From Pseudoalteromonas shioyasakiensis (lineage in GTDB: Bacteria > Pseudomonadota > Gammaproteobacteria > Enterobacterales > Alteromonadaceae): DNA of 64,000 bases. The notes under the pieces were generated by a model. It was not told where the DNA came from. It made no database searches and saw nothing but the letters and a program-made list of their open reading frames with translations. Position 1 is the stretch's first letter. Each line of letters starts with the position of its first letter. Location of the stretch: contig CP058414.1 of the NCBI GenBank assembly GCA_013391845.1, positions 1,033,501 through 1,097,500 of the forward strand. Direction: 5' to 3'. Of this stretch, positions 26,294-35,870 are shown piece after piece. Position numbers and translations under genes: made by a program.

Positions 26294-27673
26294 ATGGCCA
26301 AACCAGATAAGCAAGTCGATACGTTAAAAGTCCCTCCTCATTCAATAGAAGCTGAGCAATCTGTTTTAGGTGGTTTAATGCTTGATAATCAAGCGTTTGA
26401 CCGTGTTGCTGAGTTAGTGGTTGCCCAGGATTTTTATACCCGCACTCATAAGCTGATTTTTGAAGCTATGGTAAGCCTTGCTGAAGGCGGTGATCCAATC
26501 GATTTGATCACTATTTCTGAGAGCCTTGAGAAAAATAACCAGTTAAGTAGTGTTGGTGGTTTTGCCTACCTTGCTGAAATAGCCAAGAATACGCCAAGTG
26601 CAGCAAATATTGATGCCTACGCGAATATCGTGCGTGAGCGTGCTGTTATTCGAGAAATGATTGGTGTTGCCAATGAAATTGCCGAAGCGGGTTTTAGCCC
26701 TGAAGGGCGAAATAGCCATGACCTGCTTGATTTTGCTGAAAGTAAAGTATTTAAAATTGCGGAGCAGCGTACTAAAAGTACCGAAGGCCCACAAAACTTA
26801 CATAGTATTTTAGAAAAAACCGTTGATAAAATTGAAGAGCTTTACCAGTCGCCGCAAGATGGTGTAACTGGTGTGAGTACAGGCTACACCGACCTAGATA
26901 AAATGACAGCGGGTATGCAGCCTTCAGATCTTATTATTGTGGCGGCACGTCCATCGATGGGTAAAACTACCTTTGCGATGAACTTGGCTGAACATGCAGC
27001 TATGACGCAAGATAAGCCTGTACTTATTTACTCACTAGAGATGCCGTCAGAGCAAATTATGATGAGGATGCTGGCATCGCTAGGTCGCATTAACCAAACT
27101 AAAGTTCGTACTGGTCAGCTAGATGATGATGACTGGGCGCGTCTGTCTTCAACCATGGGCTTGTTGATGGAAAAAGGTAAGATGTATGTCGATGATGCAT
27201 CGGGCCTAACCCCAACGGATGTGCGCTCTCGTGCTCGTCGTATTGCTCGCGATCATGGCGGTATTAGCATGATCATGGTCGACTACCTACAGTTAATGCG
27301 TGTTCCAAGTTTGTCAGATAATCGTACGTTAGAAATTGCTGAAATCTCACGTTCATTAAAAGCACTAGCAAAAGAGCTGCAGTGTCCGGTTATTGCACTG
27401 TCTCAGCTTAACCGTACCCTAGAGCAACGTGCCGATAAACGTCCAATCAACTCCGACTTACGTGAATCAGGCTCAATCGAGCAGGATGCCGACTTAATCA
27501 TGTTTATTTACCGTGATGAAGTTTATAACGAAGATAGTGCTGAAAAAGGTGTGGCAGAAATCATCATAGGTAAGCAGCGTAACGGTCCAATCGGTAAAGT
27601 ACGCTTAACTTTCCAAGGCCAATTCTCGCGTTTTGATAACTATGCGGGCCCAGCTATGGATGACGAATATTAA
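26294..27673 (+). CDS. dnaB: Replicative DNA helicase DnaB
   Basis: A 459-residue hexameric 5'-3' helicase of the replication fork. The N-terminal domain (about 15-120) interacts with primase. The RecA-like C-terminal domain has Walker A ARPSMGKTTFAMN (about residue 219), Walker B MIMVDYLQLM and the arginine-finger region near the C-terminus. No intein interrupts it. Its stop overlaps the alr start by one base (TAATG). Confidence 0.98.
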   Translation: MAKPDKQVDTLKVPPHSIEAEQSVLGGLMLDNQAFDRVAELVVAQDFYTRTHKLIFEAMVSLAEGGDPIDLITISESLEKNNQLSSVGGFAYLAEIAKNTPSAANIDAYANIVRERAVIREMIGVANEIAEAGFSPEGRNSHDLLDFAESKVFKIAEQRTKSTEGPQNLHSILEKTVDKIEELYQSPQDGVTGVSTGYTDLDKMTAGMQPSDLIIVAARPSMGKTTFAMNLAEHAAMTQDKPVLIYSLEMPSEQIMMRMLASLGRINQTKVRTGQLDDDDWARLSSTMGLLMEKGKMYVDDASGLTPTDVRSRARRIARDHGGISMIMVDYLQLMRVPSLSDNRTLEIAEISRSLKALAKELQCPVIALSQLNRTLEQRADKRPINSDLRESGSIEQDADLIMFIYRDEVYNEDSAEKGVAEIIIGKQRNGPIGKVRLTFQGQFSRFDNYAGPAMDDEY

Positions 27674-28752
27674 TGCGCCTAGCCATTGCCGAAATCAACC
27701 TACAAGCGCTTGCTCATAACTTAGCGCAGGTGAAGCGCTTTGCGCCCGGTTGCAAAGTAATGGCGGTGCTAAAAGCTAATGCATATGGCCATGGTTTAGT
27801 TAAAATTGCCCAATACCTAAATGATGCAGACGCATTTGCAGTCGCACGCATTGACGAAGCGTTAGCGCTACGTGCAGGTGGACTGACAAAACCTATTGTA
27901 TTGCTTGAAGGGTTTTTTCATAAAGATGATTTACCTATCTTGCTTGCTAATAACTTTCAAACCATCATTCACGATGAAAATCAGCTCGCAACGCTTGAAA
28001 ACACAGCTCTTGATGCACCTATTGCTTGCTGGTTAAAAGTTAATACTGGCATGCATCGCCTTGGTATTGCACCATCACAATTTGAGTCTTTCTACAGCCG
28101 TTTAAAAGCAAGCTCGAATGCCCGTGATGATATTAAACTAATGACCCATTTCTCTTGTGCCGATGACATCAATGATGAAAAGACAGCTCAGCAAATTGCT
28201 TTATTTGACTCATTAGCTGATGGCAAAAGCGAGCAGCATTGTCTTGCAAATTCAGCGGGAATTATTGCTTGGCCAAAAGGGCATGGCGAGTGGGTACGCC
28301 CTGGGTTGATGTTGTATGGTGTATCACCAATGCTAAATAGCATTGGTCAACAGCATGGTTTAGAGCCGGTTATGCGCTTAACTACGCGTGTTATAGCAAT
28401 ACGCGATGTCGATGCTAATCAGTGTGTTGGTTATGGTGGTCGTTGGCATAGCGATAAACCCACTAAGCTTGCTGTGGTCGCGATGGGTTATGGTGATGGT
28501 TATCCACGTCATGCTGAGCAAGGCACACCAGTGGTTATTAAATCACAACGCTATGGCATTGTTGGTAGTGTGGCGATGGATATGATCACGGTGGATATTG
28601 GTGATAACAGCGACAACATCAAAGTCGGTGATGAAGTGATCATGTGGGGGCCAGAGCTTCCCGTAGAAGAGATTGCCCAGTGTGCGACAACCATTCCTTA
28701 CGAGTTACTGTGTAATATCACCCCACGAGTAAGCTACGAGTATCAAGAGTAA
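27673..28752 (+). CDS. alr: Alanine racemase
   Basis: A 359-residue PLP enzyme that interconverts L- and D-alanine for peptidoglycan. The PLP lysine is Lys34 (AVLKANAYGHG) and the second catalytic base is the tyrosine in AMGYGDGYPRH in the C-terminal beta domain. It lacks an export signal, so it is the cytoplasmic biosynthetic form. Translation is probably coupled to dnaB, an arrangement shared by many gammaproteobacteria. Confidence 0.96.
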   Translation: MRLAIAEINLQALAHNLAQVKRFAPGCKVMAVLKANAYGHGLVKIAQYLNDADAFAVARIDEALALRAGGLTKPIVLLEGFFHKDDLPILLANNFQTIIHDENQLATLENTALDAPIACWLKVNTGMHRLGIAPSQFESFYSRLKASSNARDDIKLMTHFSCADDINDEKTAQQIALFDSLADGKSEQHCLANSAGIIAWPKGHGEWVRPGLMLYGVSPMLNSIGQQHGLEPVMRLTTRVIAIRDVDANQCVGYGGRWHSDKPTKLAVVAMGYGDGYPRHAEQGTPVVIKSQRYGIVGSVAMDMITVDIGDNSDNIKVGDEVIMWGPELPVEEIAQCATTIPYELLCNITPRVSYEYQE

Positions 28753-28757
28753 CTTTG

Positions 28758-28997
28758 TTACTCTTTAATAAAATACACGTCACTGAACCCCATTCGTGCG
28801 AATTCTTGGTCACGAAAGTTACGTACTGCTGAAGAGCCTTTTGAAGTCATTTCTACTTGCTGCTCCATCTTTAAATAGTTGGTTAAATCAATGCCTTCAG
28901 CGGCAGCGATCGCATGGTACATATCGCGGTATTTATCTTTTGCAAAATTGATTTCCCGAGGCTGGTTTTTAAATTTGTAAGTGATGCGGCGTGCCAT
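28758..28997 (-). CDS. DUF2960 family protein
   Basis: A 79-residue protein beginning MARRITYKFKNQPREINFAK, matching the small DUF2960 family known mainly from Vibrio and Alteromonadales. It is soluble, charged and without cysteines. No function is known. It converges on alr with only five bases between the stop codons and diverges from the operon that follows. Confidence 0.8.
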   Translation of the reverse strand: MARRITYKFKNQPREINFAKDKYRDMYHAIAAAEGIDLTNYLKMEQQVEMTSKGSSAVRNFRDQEFARMGFSDVYFIKE

Positions 28998-29112
28998 AAT
29001 GAATCCTCAATGTTTATCGCGGCTGATTTTACACTAAAAAATAGCCATAGCCATGACTTGTTAGTATAAGCGGGTTACAATGCAATACTTTTCAAAGACT
29101 CGGTAAATCATA

Positions 29113-29370
29113 ATGAAACTTTCAGTAGAGATCAGTAAGTACCCACTACATCAAGACTACATTCCGTTTATCAAAGGTTTTATTGACCGCGTAAACAGTT
29201 ACGAAGGTCTTAAAGTGATCACCAATACCTTATCAACTCAGATTTTCGGTGATTATGATTTAGTGATGTCTGTACTTAATACTGAAATCAAACGTTCTTA
29301 TGAAGAGTTTGGTAAAGCTATTTTTGTCTGTAAATTCTTGCATGGTGACTTGTCGCCTAGCGAAGACTAA
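29113..29370 (+). CDS. YkoF/MTH1187-type small ligand-binding protein
   Basis: An 85-residue single-domain protein (MKLSVEISKYPLHQDYIPFIKGFIDRV start region) with the ferredoxin-like fold pattern of the thiamine-binding YkoF/MTH1187 family. It is the first gene of a set with a PnuC-type transporter and a small-molecule kinase. That context suggests binding of thiamine or its pyrimidine part, although the ligand cannot be proven from sequence. No THI-box riboswitch is seen in its 115-base leader. Confidence 0.75.
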   Translation: MKLSVEISKYPLHQDYIPFIKGFIDRVNSYEGLKVITNTLSTQIFGDYDLVMSVLNTEIKRSYEEFGKAIFVCKFLHGDLSPSED

Positions 29371-29390
29371 AATCTAAAGTAGCGCGTGTT

Positions 29391-30014
29391 ATGGAATTTT
29401 TGAGCGAAACCTTCTCTGGCTTTACTGCCATGTCGCATTGGGAATATATTGCCGTTGCATTGTCGATGGCGTACTTACTTTTAGCGATTAAAGAAAGCTT
29501 ATGGTGTTGGCCAGCCGCGTTTGTTAGCACCTTTATTTATACCGTAATGTACTGGAATGGCGCACTGTTAATGGAGTCGCTACTGAATTTTTATTATATG
29601 TATATGGCAGTGTATGGTTGGGTGGTTTGGCGTCGGGGTATAAACAATAAAGATCAACTGCCCATTATTTCATGGTCGTTAAAGCGTCATGCAGTGATTT
29701 TGTTTGCAACCTCTGTGGCCTCAGTTGCTATTGGTTTCGTGATGACCAATTACACTCACGCTGATTTTGCCTATTTAGATAGCTTTACTACGTGCTTTGC
29801 GGTGGTGACGACTTATCTTGTTGCTAAGAAGGTACTGGAAAACTGGTTGTACTGGATTGTAATTGATGCAGCGTCCATGTATTTATACTTTGAAAAAGGG
29901 TATTACCCAACCTTAGTACTTTTCGTGTTTTACACCATTATGGCCGCGTGGGGCTTTAAAACATGGTATGAAGAGTACGAACAGCATCAGGCTAAACCGC
30001 TTGCACAGTTATAG
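29391..30014 (+). CDS. pnuC: PnuC/PnuT-family vitamin transporter
   Basis: A 207-residue membrane protein with about seven spans and the PnuC-family aromatic core LLNFYYMYMAVYGWVVWRRG (about residues 63-82). Such proteins are facilitators for nicotinamide riboside (PnuC) or thiamine (PnuT), trapped inside by a kinase. Flanking genes for a YkoF-like binder and an APH-type kinase favour thiamine; this is inference. The gene ends one base before the kinase start. Confidence 0.85.
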   Translation: MEFLSETFSGFTAMSHWEYIAVALSMAYLLLAIKESLWCWPAAFVSTFIYTVMYWNGALLMESLLNFYYMYMAVYGWVVWRRGINNKDQLPIISWSLKRHAVILFATSVASVAIGFVMTNYTHADFAYLDSFTTCFAVVTTYLVAKKVLENWLYWIVIDAASMYLYFEKGYYPTLVLFVFYTIMAAWGFKTWYEEYEQHQAKPLAQL

Positions 30015-30821
30015 ATGAAAACTGAGCAACAAATTCGCGCGCTTTTTACGCGCTTCAACTCAAATTTAGTTATTAACTCAATCAGTCCGCTGGTTGAGGG
30101 GCTAAGCAATGACAACTACTTGGTAAAAACATCAAATCAAGCTTTCTTGGTTAAGCATTATCGAGACCACTGGCCGGCGATTGGTCTTGCTGCGCAAGCC
30201 CATTTTGCAAAGCAAAGTTGCTGCCCAGCACCACTTTGGTTAGAACAAGCAACCGATACTGTTATTTTCGAATACGTGGCAGGGAACATTGCCAGCGGTG
30301 AATTTTGTAATAGCTTACTACCCGATTTAGTTAATTTACATCGTTACCCTGTGCTTACCGAGCCGATGGATATTGCGTACGAAATTAACTACTACCAGCA
30401 AACACCCCGGTACCAGCAACATGCTGAGTTAATTAGGCAGTCACTGGATTATATTGATGGTGCACCTAAAGACATGGGCTTTTGTCATAATGATTTAGTG
30501 AAAGAAAATATCATTGTGAATGAATCGGGTATGTTTTTAATCGACTTTGAATATGCCAAAAGTAACGATGTTTATTTTGATTTGGCTGCGCTGGTGGTGA
30601 GCTTTACGTTAAATGATGAGCAGCAACTAGCGTTGCTTAAACGCTATCAAGCGTTAGTGTGCGACCATCACGCGTTTAACTTATCAGTTGAAAAGCTGGC
30701 AGCGTTTCATGCGCTGTTTTTACTTTTATGTATTTGTTGGTATGAACAACGTGGAGCGGTGGATAAAGTGGCGCCACTGCTTACACAGCTTAACCACTTC
30801 ATAGAAAAAGTTAAAAATTAA
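30015..30821 (+). CDS. APH-fold small-molecule kinase (thiamine/choline kinase-like)
   Basis: A 268-residue phosphotransferase of the aminoglycoside phosphotransferase/choline kinase fold. The catalytic loop is FCHNDLVKENIIV (about residues 156-168) and the metal-binding motif is LIDFEYA (about 176-182). Immediately behind a PnuC-type importer, it is well placed to phosphorylate and trap the imported vitamin, for instance as ThiK does. Antibiotic resistance is not suggested by context. Confidence 0.8.
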   Translation: MKTEQQIRALFTRFNSNLVINSISPLVEGLSNDNYLVKTSNQAFLVKHYRDHWPAIGLAAQAHFAKQSCCPAPLWLEQATDTVIFEYVAGNIASGEFCNSLLPDLVNLHRYPVLTEPMDIAYEINYYQQTPRYQQHAELIRQSLDYIDGAPKDMGFCHNDLVKENIIVNESGMFLIDFEYAKSNDVYFDLAALVVSFTLNDEQQLALLKRYQALVCDHHAFNLSVEKLAAFHALFLLLCICWYEQRGAVDKVAPLLTQLNHFIEKVKN

Positions 30822-31000
30822 AGACCGCCAATTCGCTCGGCAAGTTCTTTATATTTTTTTACGTCTTCTGGATCAAACAAAGGTTCACCTTTGTCATCTT
30901 GTGATTTCGAGATCAGTAAATGTTCGCGAGCAAGACGTTTTACGCGTTCGACTTTTACACCTAAAAACTCCGCGACTTGCTCTGTAGACATTAAACTCAT
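30818..31000 (-). CDS. Small HTH DNA-binding protein, excisionase/MerR-like
   Basis: A 60-residue protein consisting of one winged-helix motif (MSTEQVAEFLGVKVERVKRL, then the wing). It resembles stand-alone excisionase-family/MerR-N-terminal proteins. The ATG at 31000 is chosen because AAGGGG lies nine bases upstream. Its 3' end overlaps that of the convergent kinase by four bases. No integrase or phage gene is near, so it is more likely a resident regulator than a phage excisionase. Confidence 0.75.
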   Translation of the reverse strand: MSLMSTEQVAEFLGVKVERVKRLAREHLLISKSQDDKGEPLFDPEDVKKYKELAERIGGL

Positions 31001-31175
31001 GATCAAATTCCCCTTACATGGCTATACAGCCACCTTGTTATTAATTTTATTAAGTATACGTTAATACCTTGGTTCTGCACGAAAGTGAAGTGTTTTAATG
31101 CAAATTGCTGAATTTATGTGCATATAAAGGTCTCGATGCTAGCATTTAGGGCAAGATGCCATTATCATTGCCGGG

Positions 31176-31203
31176 TTGTCATGCTGATATCGCGAGTTAG
31201 CAT
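31176..31203 (+). promoter_or_regulatory. Possible promoter of tRNA-Arg
   Basis: TTGTCA (31176-31181) and TAGCAT (31198-31203) are 16 bases apart and end 16 bases before the tRNA. The -10 box is imperfect. Confidence 0.4.
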
Positions 31204-31219
31204 TGGCGACGACAAATGT

Positions 31220-31294
31220 GCTCTCGTGGTGAAATGGATATCACGTGGCCCTCCGGAGGCTAAGTTGCAGGTTCGATCCCTGCCGAGAGCGCCA
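31220..31294 (+). tRNA. tRNA-Arg (anticodon CCG)
   Basis: The cloverleaf folds well: acceptor arms GCTCTCG / CGAGAGC, anticodon loop CTCCGGA giving anticodon CCG, T-stem GCAGG / CCTGC with loop TTCGATC, discriminator G and an encoded CCA. It reads CGG arginine codons. It stands alone and marks the left edge of an AT-rich accessory region. Confidence 0.96.
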
Positions 31295-31590
31295 TTTGCT
31301 CCCCAACCTTTTCTTGATAGTAAATACTAACATCCAAGTAAATAGTGACCTGAGTGTGACCAAGTTAAAAATCTCAAATGTAGATCATTTAGTTTTCGCA
31401 ATTTTATCTTTTAACGGCAGGTATTTCATATATTACTTCTGGTAACTAGCCTTACAGTGATTGTTCTGCTTAAGTGATAAATCATGGCACATCAGAGAAC
31501 CTCTAAATTCATTAGTAAGTAAGTAGAAAGAATTTATTCTTAAACTGAACTCAATTTAGTTATTAATTAATTTTGAGGTTGGTTTCATAG

Positions 31591-32763
31591 ATGGGTTTCA
31601 GCAAGAAAAAAACAATATTAATTTCTATAGTTATTATTATACCACTCGTAATTATTGTACCAATAATTACGAGCGCGATTTTTAAAGCTTATCACTCTGA
31701 TGATACAGCAGATAAATACGAATCTGTCCCTCCTCCAATATCACTTTTATCCGTTAACGCTACGAAGCTAGAGAAAAGAGTTTTTAAAAACAATCTAAAA
31801 GCTAGTGGTGTTATATCCGCTTGGCAAGAAATTATAGTTAGCTCAGAGCTTGAAGGGCTAATGCTTGAAGAGGTTTATGTAGAGGTAGGTGATAAGGTTA
31901 AAAAGGGGCAGGTATTGGCATCTTACAATTCACAAGCGATAGAAATTGAATTGAATGGCTCTAAAGCTATAGTGGAAGAGCTAAGGATTGCTCATGATGA
32001 AGCTCGTATAAACTTTGAACGTGCTCAGAACCTTCATAATGTAAGCTCTATTTCAGAACAAGAATTACAGCGGTTTGAAGTATCTGAATTAAGAGCAGCG
32101 GCTCAACTAAAAAGTGCAAGAGCTCAAGTAAATAAATTTAAATTAATGCTTGAGCAAGCAAATGTTCTCGCACCTGATGATGGGACATTATTATCTAAAT
32201 TTGTTGAGGTAGGAAGCGTCACACAAGTAGGGCAAGAATTATTCCGCATGCAAAGACAGAGCCGAGTTGAATGGTTAGCAGAAGTTGATGTGAATAATTT
32301 AAATATGATTCGACAGAAACAGGTCGCATCAATTACTTTGCAAGATGGACTAGTTTTCAACGGGAAAGTAAGAAAAATTGCACCAGAAGTTAGTCGCCGT
32401 GCTCAATATGGATTGGTTTATGTCGACCTACCAAATAGTAAATTGTTATTGCCTGGTATGTTTGTTTCTGGGGAATTTGAAATTGATGAGCGTGAAGTGC
32501 TAGCTTTACCTCGTTCCGCCACACAATTTAAAAATGGTTTCAGTTATGTAAAAGTTATAGAGAAGGACAGTAGCATAACTGAACGAAAAATAATTGTTGG
32601 GGAGTATTTTGAAAATTTTTATGAGGTGATTTCAGGGCTTCAAGTTGATGAGGTTGTAGTTAAATCCGGAGCGGAACTTTTGGGTAATGGTGATTATGTC
32701 ACTGTTGTTAATTCAATTGATCTGGAAAGTAACTTGGGTGTGCATGGGAGTCGTTTGCAATGA
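31591..32763 (+). CDS. RND efflux periplasmic adaptor (membrane fusion protein)
   Basis: A 390-residue HlyD/AcrA-like adaptor linking an inner-membrane RND pump to an outer-membrane channel. It has an N-terminal membrane anchor (about residues 8-32), a split lipoyl domain (SSELEGLMLEEVYVEVGDKV and its partner after the hairpin), a helical hairpin (about 130-185) and beta-barrel domains. Its stop overlaps the pump start (ATGA). Codon use (many ATA and AGA) and AT content differ from neighbouring core genes, a sign of transfer. No outer-membrane channel gene follows, so a TolC-like protein encoded elsewhere is needed. Confidence 0.92.
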   Translation: MGFSKKKTILISIVIIIPLVIIVPIITSAIFKAYHSDDTADKYESVPPPISLLSVNATKLEKRVFKNNLKASGVISAWQEIIVSSELEGLMLEEVYVEVGDKVKKGQVLASYNSQAIEIELNGSKAIVEELRIAHDEARINFERAQNLHNVSSISEQELQRFEVSELRAAAQLKSARAQVNKFKLMLEQANVLAPDDGTLLSKFVEVGSVTQVGQELFRMQRQSRVEWLAEVDVNNLNMIRQKQVASITLQDGLVFNGKVRKIAPEVSRRAQYGLVYVDLPNSKLLLPGMFVSGEFEIDEREVLALPRSATQFKNGFSYVKVIEKDSSITERKIIVGEYFENFYEVISGLQVDEVVVKSGAELLGNGDYVTVVNSIDLESNLGVHGSRLQ

Positions 32764-35700
32764 CTTTCAATTTTTCATCGTGTGCTATTCGAAACCCTGT
32801 TCCAATCGTACTTTTATTCATTCTACTTACATTATGGGGAGGAACCTCTTTTAAGGCGATGACTGTACAGGATTTCCCTGATATAGATTTACCGAGAGTA
32901 TCAGTATTTTTAACTTATCCTGGAGCCTCACCTTCTTTGATAGAAAGCGAGGTTGCAACTAAGGTCGAAAATGTTATTGCAACTGTTTCAGGAGTAAAGC
33001 ATATATCAACAGTCCTAACAGATGGTAAAGCTGAAATAAAAATTGAGTTTCGGTTGGAAAAGCCAGTTGATCAAGCAGTAAATGATATACGAAATAAAAT
33101 CTCTCAAATAAGATCTGAGTTGCCGGCTGACTTACAAGAACCCATTGTTCAAAGACGAGATTCAGCAACTGATCCGTTAATGATCTATACTTTAACCACA
33201 GATAAATTTGATGAGGAAGAGTTGTCATGGTTTATTGATAGTGAAGTTTCCAGAGCTATTCTTTCTGTCAAAGGAGTAGGGTCTTTTCGTCGTATAGGAG
33301 GGGGGGACCGAGAAATTCTTTTAGAGTTAATTCCTCATAAATTATCAGCTTTAGGTATTTCCGCTTTGGAAGTTTCAAATCAATTGAAGAAAACCTTGTT
33401 ATTGGCACCAGGTGGTTATTCTCAGTTGGCTGGTGGAGAACAATCCATTCGCGTAAAGTCTCAAGTTAGAACAGCTTCAGAGTTAGCTAGAATTGAGTTT
33501 ACTTTAAGTGATGGGCGGAAAATCAACCTTGGTCAAATATCCCAAATTATAGATACAGTGCAAAAACAAAAGGAACATGCATTTTCAAATGGTGAAAAGG
33601 TCATAGCGTTTGAAATGACTAGAGCCTGGGGATATGGTGAAATTGATGTATCTGAAGCAGTAAGAGCCGCAGTTAAAAAGTTGCAAAAGGAACACCCATT
33701 TATTCATTTCAATGAAGAGTTCAATTTTGTCGAGCCAACAATTGAAAATTATAATAGCTCTATAGGCATGCTTTATGAAGGTATATTATTAGCCGTAGTT
33801 GTTGTTTTTGTTTTTTTACGAAATTGGCGAACAACCATTATTACAGCAGTATCCTTACCACTTTCAATTATCCCAACATTTGCATTGATAGAGGTTATGG
33901 GGTTTACGCTAAATATAGTTACATTATTAGCTATTTCACTTGTTATAGGTGTTTTGGTTGACGATGCCATAGTTGAAGTTGAGAATATTGAACGACATCT
34001 TAAATTCGGTAAATCGCCAATGCAGGCTGCTAAGGATGCGGCAGCTGAAATTGGGTTAGCTGTTATAGCAACAACATTTACATTAGTAGCGGTATTTTTG
34101 CCAACAGCATTTATGGATGGAACAGTAGGGAAGTTTTTTGTTCAATTTGGGTTAACAGCATCGATTGCGGTTTTATTTTCATTACTTGTTGCTCGTCTTC
34201 TTACACCTATGATGGCAGCTTACATGCTGAAAAGCTCAAAGAACAAAAATACTGAATCACACCTTATCAGCCTTTATTTATGCCTTGTGCGTTATTGTAT
34301 GGAGAGGAAAAAGCGTACAACCTTTTCGATTTTTATTTTAATCCTTGGTGCTTTAAATATTGGCTCATATTTACCTGCTTCATTTTTACCACCTAATGAT
34401 AACTCTTTTACAGAAGTTTCTTTAACATTTCCGGCTGGTAGCTCGATTCAAGATGCTACCAAAATAGCTTATAGCGCTCGAAATAAAATAGAGAGTAGTG
34501 AATTTGTAAAAAATACACTTACCGTCATTAATAACAATAAAGGGGAATTAACAGCAGTAATTACTGTAGGGCTATTAGCACGCTCAAGTAGAGACGGTGT
34601 AAAAAAACAAGAAGTTGAAGAGTCACTATATAAGTTATTAACTTTACTTCCCGGCGTTAAAGTGAAGGTAGGTATGTCTGGAACAAGAGATACTTATGAG
34701 TTTATCCTTTCAGGAACCGACTTAGTTGCATTAGAGAAGCATGCTCGTCTTGTGGAAAATGAGTTAAGAGAGCACCCTGATATTGGTTCCATCACGTCTT
34801 TATCTGGTTTAAATAAACCAGAACTAATAGTTTCACCAAACCTATCCAAGTCGGCTAAATTTGGTGTGACGTCTTTTGATATTGCTGAAACATTGAAGAT
34901 TGCAACAGACGGGGAAAGTGAAAAAGATTTACTAAAACTGACATTTAATAACCGACAAATTCCAGTTAAAATTCAGTTACCAGAATCTATGTTCAATAAT
35001 ATTGCCGTTTTAAGTGAGTTGAAGGTACCAGCAGCCGATGGATTAATATCATTAGGTAATGTTGTTGATTTTAATTGGAGTCACGGTCCATTAGAAATTA
35101 CTCGGTATGATCAGCTTCGAAATTATCACTTTGCTATTGGTCTTCACGGAAAGGCACTGGGAGAGATAGAAAAAGTGGTGCAATCGCTTCCAAGTTTACA
35201 AAACTTACCATCAGGTGTTTATCAAGTAGGGGTCGGGGATGCGGAAGAAATGGAAGAGTTAGTGATTGGGTTTAGCGTTGCAATGTTGACAGGGCTTATT
35301 TTTATGTATTCGCTCATGGTTCTATTGTTGAAAGACTTTATGCAACCCTTCACTATTTTAGGCGCTTTATTACTTTCTATTCCAGGTGCTTTTCTTATAT
35401 TACTTGTTAGTGGAACACCTTTATCGTTACCAGCAATGATAGGTCTTATCATGCTCATGGGGATCACTACTAAAAACTCAATTCTTATTGTTGATTATAT
35501 AATTATTGCTAGAACTGAGCATGGTTTGAATCGAATGAAAGCTACTCTTGATGGATGTAAAAAACGTGTTCGTCCGATAATAATGACATCAATAGCTATG
35601 GCTGCTGGTATGATGCCAATTGTATTAGGTTGGGGAGGGGATCCAAGCTTTAGGGCTCCTATGGCATTAGTAGTCATTGGTGGTTTACTTAGCTCAACTC

Positions 35701-35798
35701 TACTGAGCTTGGTAATCATTCCAATACTTTATACTATTGTTGATGACGTTGTTGAATGGATAAAAGGCTCTTTCACTAACAGGAAGGTAATTGGTTAG
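32760..35798 (+). CDS. RND multidrug-type efflux permease
   Basis: A 1012-residue inner-membrane proton-driven exporter of the HAE-1/AcrB-like family. Twelve membrane spans in two halves and two large periplasmic loops are visible. The proton-relay aspartates are present in span 4 (GVLVDDAIVEVENIERH), and the span-10/11 lysine/threonine region lies near TTKNSILIVDY. The substrate cannot be read from sequence. It is translationally coupled to the adaptor. An IS remnant lies directly behind it. Confidence 0.93.
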   Translation: MTFNFSSCAIRNPVPIVLLFILLTLWGGTSFKAMTVQDFPDIDLPRVSVFLTYPGASPSLIESEVATKVENVIATVSGVKHISTVLTDGKAEIKIEFRLEKPVDQAVNDIRNKISQIRSELPADLQEPIVQRRDSATDPLMIYTLTTDKFDEEELSWFIDSEVSRAILSVKGVGSFRRIGGGDREILLELIPHKLSALGISALEVSNQLKKTLLLAPGGYSQLAGGEQSIRVKSQVRTASELARIEFTLSDGRKINLGQISQIIDTVQKQKEHAFSNGEKVIAFEMTRAWGYGEIDVSEAVRAAVKKLQKEHPFIHFNEEFNFVEPTIENYNSSIGMLYEGILLAVVVVFVFLRNWRTTIITAVSLPLSIIPTFALIEVMGFTLNIVTLLAISLVIGVLVDDAIVEVENIERHLKFGKSPMQAAKDAAAEIGLAVIATTFTLVAVFLPTAFMDGTVGKFFVQFGLTASIAVLFSLLVARLLTPMMAAYMLKSSKNKNTESHLISLYLCLVRYCMERKKRTTFSIFILILGALNIGSYLPASFLPPNDNSFTEVSLTFPAGSSIQDATKIAYSARNKIESSEFVKNTLTVINNNKGELTAVITVGLLARSSRDGVKKQEVEESLYKLLTLLPGVKVKVGMSGTRDTYEFILSGTDLVALEKHARLVENELREHPDIGSITSLSGLNKPELIVSPNLSKSAKFGVTSFDIAETLKIATDGESEKDLLKLTFNNRQIPVKIQLPESMFNNIAVLSELKVPAADGLISLGNVVDFNWSHGPLEITRYDQLRNYHFAIGLHGKALGEIEKVVQSLPSLQNLPSGVYQVGVGDAEEMEELVIGFSVAMLTGLIFMYSLMVLLLKDFMQPFTILGALLLSIPGAFLILLVSGTPLSLPAMIGLIMLMGITTKNSILIVDYIIIARTEHGLNRMKATLDGCKKRVRPIIMTSIAMAAGMMPIVLGWGGDPSFRAPMALVVIGGLLSSTLLSLVIIPILYTIVDDVVEWIKGSFTNRKVIG

Positions 35799-35870
35799 CT
35801 TAATATCATTTCTATTGCGTATTAGTGTGATTACCGAGAGAACTTGTGTTCTAATTATCAAACGATTCTG

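Noticed and set aside
29000..29112. TPP riboswitch before the vitamin operon
   Set aside because: The leader is too short and lacks the CTGAGA and ACCTGA-type conserved elements.
30818..31000. Phage excisionase marking a prophage
   Set aside because: It is a lone small HTH gene with no phage or integrase neighbour.
31118..31330. Open frame across the tRNA-Arg gene
   Set aside because: It reads through the tRNA and has no ribosome site or family match.
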